Source of the DNA: Lichenostomus cassidix
Lineage: Eukaryota > Chordata > Aves > Passeriformes > Meliphagidae
Reading direction: 5' to 3'
Assembly (NCBI GenBank): GCA_008360975.2
Contig: CM039183.1
Span: forward strand, 43,205,850 to 43,269,849
DNA length: 64,000 nucleotides
How positions within the stretch are numbered: position 1 is the first letter of the stretch; the number at the start of each line of letters is the position of its first letter. A program made the position numbers and the translations under genes. This document shows, in pieces, positions 1 to 10,400 of the stretch. Under the pieces are notes generated by a model. It did no database searches, was not told the DNA's origin, and was given only the letters and a program-made list of their open reading frames with translations.

Positions 1-147
1 GTAGCAACTTCGCGTTCTCTGTGAAATGTGAGTTTTTAAAGCGCGTAACGCAGCGCTCGCGGGTTTTGCCGACTCATCTTCTGTCTTCGGGTCAGCCGGC
101 AGCTCACAGAGCCTCCCCGTCTGCGTGCGGGGCCTTGGGCGGCCCAG
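1..147 (+). promoter_or_regulatory. GGPS1: CpG-rich promoter and probable non-coding first exon of GGPS1
   Basis: The first ~150 bases are rich in CpG, unlike the AT-rich sequence that follows, and end in a good splice donor (CCCAG then GTATTG, with the intron starting at 148). The next supported GGPS1 exon begins at 4334 and carries the start codon, so a non-coding first exon is expected here. In human, GGPS1 and ARID4B are head to head on one CpG island; by analogy the left edge of this window probably cuts through such a divergent promoter. The transcription start and the ARID4B side cannot be seen. The exon call is inference from the donor and gene structure, not from homology of the UTR itself. 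Confidence 0.55.
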
Positions 148-3100
148 GTATTGTTCTCTGGCTTCTGCAGCGTTTGTGCTCAAGTGCACCTGGAAATCCC
201 ATTAAAATGGAGCCGCGATCCCAAGAGTAGTATGCTCACGCCGTTCTGGCCTAAGTGTTGGAGTGGCGGCTATGGAAGGCTATCGTTTACTTTGCTGCAT
301 CTTTGGGGAAAGTGTGTGGTGTGTGACTGTCCTTCCACCTGTGGGAAGCTGCCCTCCCTCAGCTTGGATGCGAGGTGTTGTTCGGTATCAGCCTGGGAGG
401 GGTTATAAAAACGACTCTCTGAATCAGAATGAGAATGTGGACTAGTGTCCCAATTACATTTGGATTAAGACTTCTGGTAGTCTTTGAAACAATACATATT
501 CACTAAATTTTCTGTGTATTCCTTTTGAAACTGACCTTCTCACTCCTACCTGCTCCCCCTGGCTGGGGCTTCTTGCCCCACACTGGTTACAACGATGCCA
601 CTTGTCTCGGTGCGCTAAGCTCTGTGATGGAGCTGATCTGAGAACTTTCCGAATGGTTCATTTTGTACTACAGCTCGTTGCTTCTTTTGTAGTTGTCTTT
701 TATCTTCTGTGTAAGTGCATTATGACGGAAGCCCCTGAAATGATGATAATTTTTTTAATACGACCTGTTCATTTAGCCTGAACTATTAGAGCCCATTGCA
801 TTCCCCTATTTGGGAGGAGGGGAAGAAGGTTCTTCAAAGTGGGATGGAACAGGATGGATGGAGTAAGAAGCTGTTTTGCAAAGTTCCAAGGGAAGCTCTT
901 TGTTGACATTTGACCTAGAATTAATGTTGCTTTCATCCTCTCTGGAAAGGTCCTAGACACAGATCACAGCTTCAAGTATAGTTTTAGAGTAGTTGCACAT
1001 TATAGAAGCCCATGTCACCATCTTATCCTAGTGTCATGTGTGTTTTCAAAGAGTTCGTTAGAAATAAGGTTTGATGCAGTCCAGAAGGCAGCTGTGTGGG
1101 CTCTCTGTTGTGCTGTGTGGCTTTTGCCTCACTCTTTATGCTTATGTGAAGACACTGAAAAATAACTGGAAAATTAACTTTGTCATGTATATGAATTGCA
1201 ATGCAGCAAGTTTGTGGGCTGGTTTAAAAGGTAAAATGGCCTTCATTGCTTTAATTCTATGAATAAACATATGTAATTGATTCTTGCACTATCACTAACA
1301 AAAGGCTTTGTGTTCCTTTTTTAAAAAATTTATTTATTATTAAAGGCTTTTATTCCTTTTTAGAAGAGCCTACTGGCTCTTTTGCTTTTTATTAGGAGTC
1401 GGTGACTTGAGATCTTGTCTCTGAATCACTGAGAAGTCTCAGTGCAACAGTGTAACTTCCATAACAAACCGGTCACTTACTTTGGCGAGCAACGCCTAAT
1501 AGCAGGCATTTCCCAAGTGTGCCGCATGTGATAATTTTGTGGAAAGAGCAGTAATACTACACGTCTGGTATAATGGTATTTTTGCTTAGAGGCTTTTGTA
1601 ATGAATTTCATTTACATGTTTCTTTATCTAGTGTCCCTTTCTTTGTGTAAGTTTGGAGGAAGTAAGTTTGCTCACTATTCTTGTGACAGTGGGTGTGTTA
1701 GACATGTAGCTGACTGATGAATAATCAGATGATCTCTTTTTTTCTTGGTGGAGATTTCATTTAGTGGTAGAATAGTAGTGTAGAAAATTTTCATTATAGT
1801 GATTTAAGATGAGTTACCATCCACTCTTTTGTTCGTTAGAGGGTTTTTTGCTTCCCTTTTATTAAAAATTTTTAAAAAGTGAAAATCTCTGTACTTGTGA
1901 CAGAAGTACCTTACTAATTTTCTGCTGATAAGCAGTATTTCAGGTGAACTCCTATTTTGTGCAGAAAGGGCAAATATTTAGGTTGATGCTGTACAATACT
2001 AAAGATTTTCAAACTAGTTGGGGATTCTGATAATTGTCTTACTGCCCTAGAGATGAGCAAGAGACCTAATTTCCTGAGGGAAGAGGAGGAACTTTAACAT
2101 TTATTTCTGAGCAAAAACTTTTACTGGAGAGCACTTCCAATCCTAACATCTTTGCTCAGACTATCTGGATAGCTGTGCACTTGCAATGCAGTCACCATCT
2201 GTGTGGCTTTTTGACAAATAATAGTCACAGGGAAGTTGTTAGGTTCATAGTATATCCTTATATCTATCTCTACCAGATTCTTTTTGCTTAAAACATCTGG
2301 GGGTGGACTCTGATAATCTTTTTGGTTTTGCTTCCTCACTGAAGTTCTTTGAGACTTACTCTTTATATGTAAGGTACAGTTTGACAGCTGACTCTTAGTG
2401 GCAGTGCTGGTTGGAAGCACTTCACTTACAACAAGCTGGCAGCAAAATAAGGGGTCAAGGGTGACAAATCTGATTTAGATTAGTGTGTGGCCTGACCACT
2501 AGTTGTGCTGGCATACCATGGATAGGATGGAAAGGCTGTACTGCTTATCACGACATTGCTGCCAAGAAACTATGCAAAGCTTTCCCAATAGGTGTGGTCT
2601 TATGAACATTTTGTTGTCAACTGTATTTGTTTAAGTAGCCTTTCTTGCCTCTGAAGTGCCAGTGCATTTGCTGAACACACACAGTGAAGCAAATAAAGGA
2701 ATTGATCTAAACCTAAGCATGGAAAATAGTTATTAACACAGACCAGTTCCCAAGGTATGGACTGCTGCAAATGCTTATGGGTGTGGAGGATGGGAATGGG
2801 AATAGACAAGAACTGATTGAGCTCTGCTCTCCCAGCTTTTTGTTTACCTGCTCACTGGCAGAGCACGGGAAACTGAAAAGTCCTTCACTTACGCTTAGCA
2901 CCACATAGTGAAAGCCAAAACATAAGTGTGTTATCAACAGTATTCTCACGCCAAGTCCAAAACACAGGACTGTACCAGCTGCTAGGAAGAAAATTAGCTC
3001 TATTCTAGCTAAAAGCAGGACATTAATTTACATAGCTATTCACTTGCTCCAGGAGGAAAAAAGTAAATCCTTTGCAGGACACTGGCAAAGTATCTGAGAA

Positions 3101-4333
3101 ATGATGCTGAAGTAGCATGAGACTTTATGCTACTGCTGCAATTCCTGTCTTAAAATTACACGAAAAGAATTGTTTTGAGCTGCTACATCTGCAGTGCAGC
3201 AAGGAAGGCTAGAGGTGAAAGGCCAGAAAATCTATTACAGAAAACCATCTGAAAAAAAAAGAGATAGAGATGACCAAAAGTATGTGAATTGAAGCTAATT
3301 AATAGAAAACTTTTGAGCCCTGTAGGCCCTGGATCCTAAAAGATTTATCATGAGAGTCTCTTACATGTATAGTATAGGGGAAGGTGTGTACAGCTGTCTG
3401 TATGCTTGAACAGTGGAAGGAAAATGGTATATTTCTGTTGCAGTTACTCACAGGCTATGGTGCTACTGAGTGATGCAGAGACCCCAGGCAGGTGCAAGGG
3501 AGGACTGTTTATTCGAAAAAACCCAGTCTTTTTAAGCAGTTAACTGGTTATCAGTTTACATAGTTTTGTGGCACAACAAGCCCAAGTCAACCAACCACCA
3601 AACATCACAAGGTGGACGTGCGAATGTCACGCAGCAGTCTCTCAGCTTCTCACGCAGTAATCTCTCAGGTTCTCACGTCCCTCTATTCCAGCTGAATCAT
3701 TCTCCCGTAGTTCCCTTCTACTTAGCCTAAGTGACGGTCTGGAGCCATGCTACAAGGTCTTTTCCTTTACAAAGCCTTACCTTTTGGTAACATTTCTATT
3801 TTGACTTATAACAAAAGATTGAGGAGTTATATGAAAAGACTGAAACTAGTGTTCTGCTTCTTTAGGTTGCCTTGGTCTGAGGTGTATTTTCTGCTCTTAG
3901 ATATTTCCACTTTTGGAATGTCTAATATATGGGGAAAGTGTGTAGGGAGATCTAATCAGATTAGTCATATGAGGATTTGTATGTGGGATTTTATTATGAG
4001 TGGTTTTTAAGACGTGCAGTGGAGCTTCATTGTTGTGAATGGTAAAGTTTTAAGTACTTCATTACCTAAGCCATCTAATACGTACAAAAATGCAAACAAA
4101 GTCTAGGAGTTGGATTAAACTTAATTAATAATTCAAGAAAACTGTATTTAGTGTGTATTATATGTGTTTCCTTGGTAAATGACATCTGGAAACCTTTTAT
4201 ATACTGAAGGTGTCTTGTGCGATATTGGAGTATTTGCATCTAACCTGTAAGTCACCTGACTTTTTAGTTGTATGAATCTGTTGTTCACTTTCCTATTTTT
4301 CAATCTAAACAGTGTTAACACTTTCTTTAACAG
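148..4333 (+). other. GGPS1: GGPS1 intron 1 (5' UTR intron)
   Basis: The stretch runs from the donor GTATTG at 148 to the acceptor AG at 4332-4333. No coding homology was seen in it. It holds an LTR-like insertion at 3436-3754 and otherwise unremarkable AT-rich sequence. The short open frames inside it resemble nothing I know. Confidence 0.5.
3436..3754 (-). mobile_element. Probable solo LTR (endogenous retrovirus family not identified)
   Basis: Read on the minus strand, this ~320-base block begins TGTAGC and ends GCAACA, so it has the TG...CA ends of a retroviral LTR. It contains an AATAAA signal about 85 bases before its end, in a U3-R-U5-like order with an A/T-rich TTAAAAAG upstream that could be a degenerate TATA box. 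It also holds a short tandem duplication (CACGCAG...CTCTCAG, twice, around 3629-3670). No internal retroviral genes are present, so it would be a solo LTR. Clear target-site duplications were not found, so the ends are approximate. The family name is not known to me. Confidence 0.5.
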
Positions 4334-4359
4334 TGAACTACATCCTAGGAAGTAAAGAA

Positions 4360-4426
4360 ATGGATGGGATGGATGAAACATCTAAAAGAATCCTAGAGCC
4401 ATACCAGTATTTGCTTCAACTACCAG
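4360..4426 (+). CDS. GGPS1: GGPS1 coding exon 1 (residues 1-23)
   Basis: The exon itself starts at 4334 after a TTTCTTTAACAG acceptor; 26 bases of 5' UTR precede the ATG at 4360. It encodes an N terminus with the conserved EPYxYLLQLPG stretch. The donor is CCAG followed by GCGAGT, a GC rather than GT donor, and the codon for Gly23 is split after its first base. Two in-frame ATGs (4360 and 4369) both have G at -3 and +4, so either could start translation; the first is chosen. Confidence 0.93.
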
Positions 4427-7400
4427 GCGAGTTTCTTGTACTCTGTTTTTAAATATAAAAATTGGTTTTACAGAACTTTTGTCTTGGGAAGTATGGGTCA
4501 AGAAAATTTTCCATTCTTGATTTCTGGATTTAAGAGTAATAAAAAGTAAAATTGTCAGTACTTGTTCCTTTGTTACTCTTGTAGAACCATCTTTTCTGGT
4601 GAGATTGGTACAACAGCTTTTGTGTATGTAGTGTAAGTAATATTTCAGCTACTATGTTTTCCAGAATAGCTGACTTCCTGCTTTTAAAAACTGATAAGGG
4701 CAAGTACTGAAGATGTGATCCTGGTTTTAAACTTTGGGCTGACAATGTTTTGTTCATTAGTTGTTTGCTGTACTGAGCTCAGTGGGCTGGGGGTGGTGTT
4801 TGCAGAGTTTTTTTGTTAGGTGTTTTTCGGGGTTTTTTTGTTCTGGGGTTTTTTGGTGGAGATTTTTGTTTGTTTTTTGCTGATTGGTTTTGTGTTGGTT
4901 TTTGGTGGGGCTTTTTGGTGGTTGGGTGGGGCTTGGGAGGAGGGTTTGGTTTTTGTTTTGGGTTGTTTTTTGGGTTTTTTTAGCAGCCTGTTCCTCTTGT
5001 GTAATTTATTCTCCCTGGTATGGGTAGAGACAGGTGCTCTTATGGTCAATCAGCTGTCCATGATTCATGGCTTGCTTCACTTGTAAGATGTCAACCTTTG
5101 CTCGTATAGTATCAAGTTTATACATTCACATGTATACCAGCAATACATTCACATGAAGTTTTCAGTCTTGAATAGTGCAGTAGAATTCAGGAGGCAGTGT
5201 GATAGCAAGCTACTGTATGGATATGGCTTTTGGAAGCCTCTTTGATTAAACAGTTAGGTTGTCAGCTGTGACTTTTACTTGTACACCTTAAGTGTAAGGA
5301 AGACCCTACAGGCTATCAAAGTGACTAACTTTGTAAAAATAGTGGCAGAACAACTTTGTATTTGGGAGTACTGCATAATTGCCTCATTGCCTTCTGTCCA
5401 GCTTATGCTGCATGCTGAAAGAGTTAAGGAAGATACAAAATTTGGGTAACTATTAAGGAAATAATTCTGATCAAAATTCTATCTGACCAGGGTAGAAGAT
5501 CTTCTGCCTAGATAAGTAGCATTGTAAATCACAGGCAGAGTACCAGGTGGCTTTTGCACATCTGCAACAAGACCTGTATATCAGCAGGGTGGGTCCTGAG
5601 TCCTAATTCATTATACCTGTGTGTAATGAATTTCATTATTAACCTCTACAAGTATCCAGGATTTTTTTTGCCAACATTAATGATTTCATTTGACTTGGCA
5701 GTTAGCACTGAGTTGAAAACTAAGAAAAGGAAAGAATTTGGCAGTATCATGCCTTTTTAATGCCAGAAGGCTTATTTCCCATTTCCTCACATGTATTCCT
5801 TTTGGCTGTGCTGAGCTGGGTGGTGGTCTTTCTAGAGAGCTACCTGGAGAATGAGTCTGAGAGCTTTCTAAGCCCTGGTCATGAAGAAATTTACTTTCCT
5901 TCAAAACCATCTTTAAGTGCTTTAACTTTTTGTTTGGTTAAATTATCTCCTTAGCCAAGGTATGTTGTAACATTTCTGCATCTTTAGCTGCTAATTATTT
6001 TTAAAGCTATTGCACGTACCAGGAGGAAAAGCTCAGCTTCCTAGCAGGAAATAAACAGGCAAAAAGTGCCCATAAAATCCGCTATAGGCAAAAGTGCCTG
6101 TCTAATAGCTCTTCAGTTAGTTTTCACTTTAAATGAGGCATCTAGGATATACATTTAACCTTCCTATCTTAACTTCTGTGGCTAAATTCCTTTACTTTGT
6201 GAGCTCAACCCTAATAACTCTATACTGGTGGCTCATGTGGCGTTACACTCACTGGCAGTTCAAGTGTTTTATATCCTGTCCTGCTAAAGTATCATAAATC
6301 CAATAGTCCACTTTACGATGTTGACTTCTTTTAATTTAGTTTATGTTTTGGGGAAGGTGAGAGAGAAATACACTTCTCTCTATGCAGGAATGGTGGTGTG
6401 ATTCAAAGGAGAAAACTTCTCTTAAACTAGGTATGTGAAAGTGGTGTACCTTGGGGAAACCTGTACTGAGTAGCCGGTGAAGCAGCAAGGGTTCATAATC
6501 ATAAATAAACCGTGTTTGAAACTCTGGCTTTGCTTAAGGTGAGCAATACCAAGAACAGATCAGTAGGAGCCAATTACAAGCATGAATCTTGGAGTCAGTA
6601 TGAGTTCCAGTGCTTGGTAAGGGTAGAAAAGATGGGCATATAGGTGCTGTTCATACCTAGAGTGGAGCCCAAATGAGATACCTGAGCTAATCCAACAAGC
6701 TCTTGCTGAAAGAGGCTGTTTTATTCCATCCTCTATGCTTCTGGCAGTTCTCCAGCTGCTTGACTTGTGCCAGTTCTCAGCTTGCTAATCAAATTATTAG
6801 GTAGTATCAATGACCTAACCTGTTAAAAACTTGCCTGGTTAATCTCTTGTCTTGTTAGTGAGCTGGCACAAGGGTAAGGACAAGGAGCTGTTTCTCTGTT
6901 GGATCAGTTTGAGCTCTGAGGGGCTTTGCAGAAAGCTTGGCTCAGTGTCAAATATGTACACTACAGCCCTGCTGTAGTCCACTTCCTTATCTTGTCAGAC
7001 TAGTTAAAACTCTCCAAGCAGTTTAGTAGCCTATGGTTGAATGAATTTAGATACTTATCAAACTTCATTTACATAAAAAGGGATTGTATAACCGAATTAA
7101 GGTTGGTAGCAGGGGAGGGAAGGTGCCTGCTAATGTTGCTGCTAAGGATTAACTGCTCAGTACAGGAAGTTGATTACTCTGCTTCCCCTTCCTGAAATAA
7201 GACTTTTAATGGTAACAGTTTGGGGGTAAGCTTGTGTATTTCTTTGACTTCGAACAGCACTACGGTAGGGAAGCTACTAGGCTTAAGGTATGTTTGCTGT
7301 GGTGCTATTTTAACTGCTAGTATGGTAATTAATGTTTAATATGGTAATTAACGTTTATTCCTTTTTGAGCAGAAATTATTGCTTGGGAGAAGAACATAGA

Positions 7401-10400
7401 TTCTGAAACAGTAACTTTTCTTGTAAAAGTTCATTGTAGTGGAATGTTGCCATACTAGGTTTTAGTGATGTTCTGCTCAATTTAGTATTGTAATTTAGTC
7501 TCATAAAGTGCAAGATTGACTTTTACAGATTCTGTTGTGGTTTGTCTCAAAAATGGCCTGATTCACACACATGGTGAATCTTTTATTTTTGAGAGTCTGA
7601 GTTAACAGCAATACCTGATTTTGCAGGACTAAGGAATATATGGAATTTCGGTTGCCATACAACTGGTACAGTTAACAGCTTGCTATTGAAAGGGGTAGAT
7701 TCTGATCCCATTCTTGACTGTGCATCTTCCCATTCATGTCCTTCTAGTCTTGGCTGCAGTCTTTCCTGGGCTTGTTCAGCAAGCTAAACAATCAAGACTG
7801 ACTTTGTTGTTTGGCTTTTTCTGCTGGGTTGTTGAACTTGACCAGCCTGATGGAGGAGTTAAGCACCACAGGGCATGATCCCTACCACTATCAAAACTAC
7901 ACTTGGCACATCAGAGGCCTCAGTTTGGGCCAAGTTCCTGAGGGACGCTGTAGCTCTCTAGATTCAGAGCTGCAGGGATGCTTAGGGGCACCCACTGGCC
8001 AGAAGCAAGTGATGTCCCTTTTCCCAAAGACGGGTATTGGTGGAAAATGTCACCAAGTACAGGAATGGTGAAAGGGGGTCAGCAGGCTTGCACTGCATCA
8101 GATATAAAAAAATTACAAGACTCTACAGATTCAAGAGTCTGAAACCTCCAGGTGTATTGACGAGGGGCAGAAATAGTCTGTGCATATCAGGGTGGGAGAT
8201 GGATACTCCCGCAATGGTGAAGGCTGATTGCTTCTGACACAAGGAGAGAGATTCCTGTTACTTGAGCAGATGTGCAATTGTCAAATTCAGGTTCAGTGCA
8301 GGTTCAGTGCACTGAGAGAAGACGCATATAAAGAAGAACCTCTTTATAGGCCTTTTATAACCTAAATGATTGTATGGTTTTATACAAATAAGCATCAGAA
8401 CAGCACCTGGGGCAGCAGCAAATGAGAGGAGTGGAAAGACTGACTCCTGTAGAGGATAGAGGCTTCCACACATGGTTGTGTTAGGTTTGCTGCTTCCAGA
8501 TACCTCTCATAGAAATGTGATGGAAGGACTGCCAAGGTGTTTCACCTTTAAAATTCTTAACCTTATAACTCTTCTACTTCAGCACTAATGGATGTAGCAG
8601 GGTGGTGCATGAAGCTTATCAAGCAAGACTATGTGACTTTTGGAATGAGGGTCAAGGGCACAGGAAGCCAGGTGGATCTTCTCCATGGTCCTCAACCGTC
8701 TTCTCACCATCAGGAGAATAAAGAGATACTGTCCGTCAACAGCTACTTAGTTGCATAGCTCATACTGATAGCAGAGCTTTGGCTCTTACGGCCTTGTGAC
8801 CACCTTTGCCGAGCAAGGACTACTAGGAGATAGCATCCACCGATCCAAGTCAGGGCAAAAGTAGAAATGACAGTAAAAGAAAATGATTACAGACAGTCAA
8901 GTGGGGATTTAGTGAACTTGTGAACAAAGGGTGTAGGCTGATTTGAACAAGATACTTTGTAATCTACAGAGCAGATCTGAAGGCAAATCATCCCAGCACT
9001 ACAACAAGGAAGTATGAACAGAACTTGATAGAGGAAGCTCTTGCTTTTTCTGGGGATCTCCAGGGCTGGATGCTTCTCTGAAGTGCGTTTATACAGATCA
9101 TACATTACTGGCAGTAAAAGGGAGGAGGTAGAGTTTGGCATGCAGCTAAAGGGCAGCAATTTTATTGTGGTGTAAACACAAAGCTAGAGTACTGCAATGG
9201 ATGGATGTGGACTGCTTAGGAAGACAATCTGGGATAGCAAGGAATGGGAGCTGCATTTTATATGGAAGAGCAGTTGAATTGCATGGAGTTCTACCTTCAA
9301 TCAGATGAGCCTGTTGAAAGCTTATGGGTTAAGATTGGAGGGCAGGTCAATAGGGGTGACGCTGTTGTTGGTGTTTGCTACAGACCCCCTGAGCAAGAAG
9401 AAGCAGATGAGACCTTCAGACAACTGCAAGATGCTTCATACTTACAGGCCCTGATTTTTATGAGAGACTTCAGTTGCCTCACAGTGTAGAAGCATCACCA
9501 CAGAAGGACACAGGCAGTCCAGGAGGTTTCTGGAATGAATTGATGACCTGTTGCTAACAAAGGCAATCAAGGAGCTGATGAAGGAAGGCATTATGCTAGA
9601 CTTCCACATAAAAAAGGGAAGAATTGGTTAGGACATTAAGACTGGAGGCAATCTGAGTTGCAGTGACCATGGCATAGTGGCATTCAGAATTGTGAGAAGG
9701 AACAAGGCAAAAATCAGGATCACAACCCTGGACTGGTTAGCCCTATTGTGAACAGGGGAGTTATGGTAGAGAATTCTATCGGTGACCTTAATCAGTCACA
9801 AGTGGCTGCCCAGGTTAAAAGTGTATGTGCCTGCTTTCTGCTTGTCTTCCTGCAATTCACTTATGAAGTTTGTAGTGTTCTCATAGCTGCTTGGGCACTT
9901 GATCCATGTAGTTTCAATCCATCAGAGGATGCAGCTAAATGTGCAAGTGTACAATACTGCTGAGGTAATAATATAGGAGCTTCCTTCCTCCAGAAGGGCA
10001 ATGTCCCCTTCCCCTGGTCCTCAGCATCTGCTGCTCACTCTGTACTGATTGTGGCAGATCCATTGCATAAGCTGACTCAGTAAATAAAGCTGACAGAAAG
10101 CTAACCTAGCAAAAAGCTGAGTTCTCTGCTGGGCTAATGAGTTGAATTAGCTGTAATGGGGGCTAGGTTAATAGTCCCTCTGCTCTTTCCCATGCTGCTC
10201 TAGCCCTTTCATATACACTGCCTGTAAGTGGGGTATTGCCTTAAGGGCATAATTTGTGGTTACTTTAATACAGCAAGAGTGAAGCAATACTAACCAGGAG
10301 CCTGTCCAGAATGGAGGTCTGTAGTTTTTGGGTCTGTGCCCTGTCACAGTGTGGATATAGAGAGTAAGTTGGCTGGGTTTCTTTTCCTTTTTCTTTAGAT

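Noticed and set aside
1364..1381. Small hairpin (7-bp stem, AAGAGCC / GGCTCTT)
   Set aside because: Too short and in AT-rich intron sequence. There is no structured-RNA context.
4816..5086. Opposed open frames with Lys/Pro/Thr-rich (minus) and Phe/Leu/Gly-rich (plus) translations
   Set aside because: Both are produced by the G/T-only tract and carry no real protein signal.
9244..9489. 81-codon frame considered as a gene
   Set aside because: It is part of a decayed CR1 endonuclease region flanked by stops and frameshifts.
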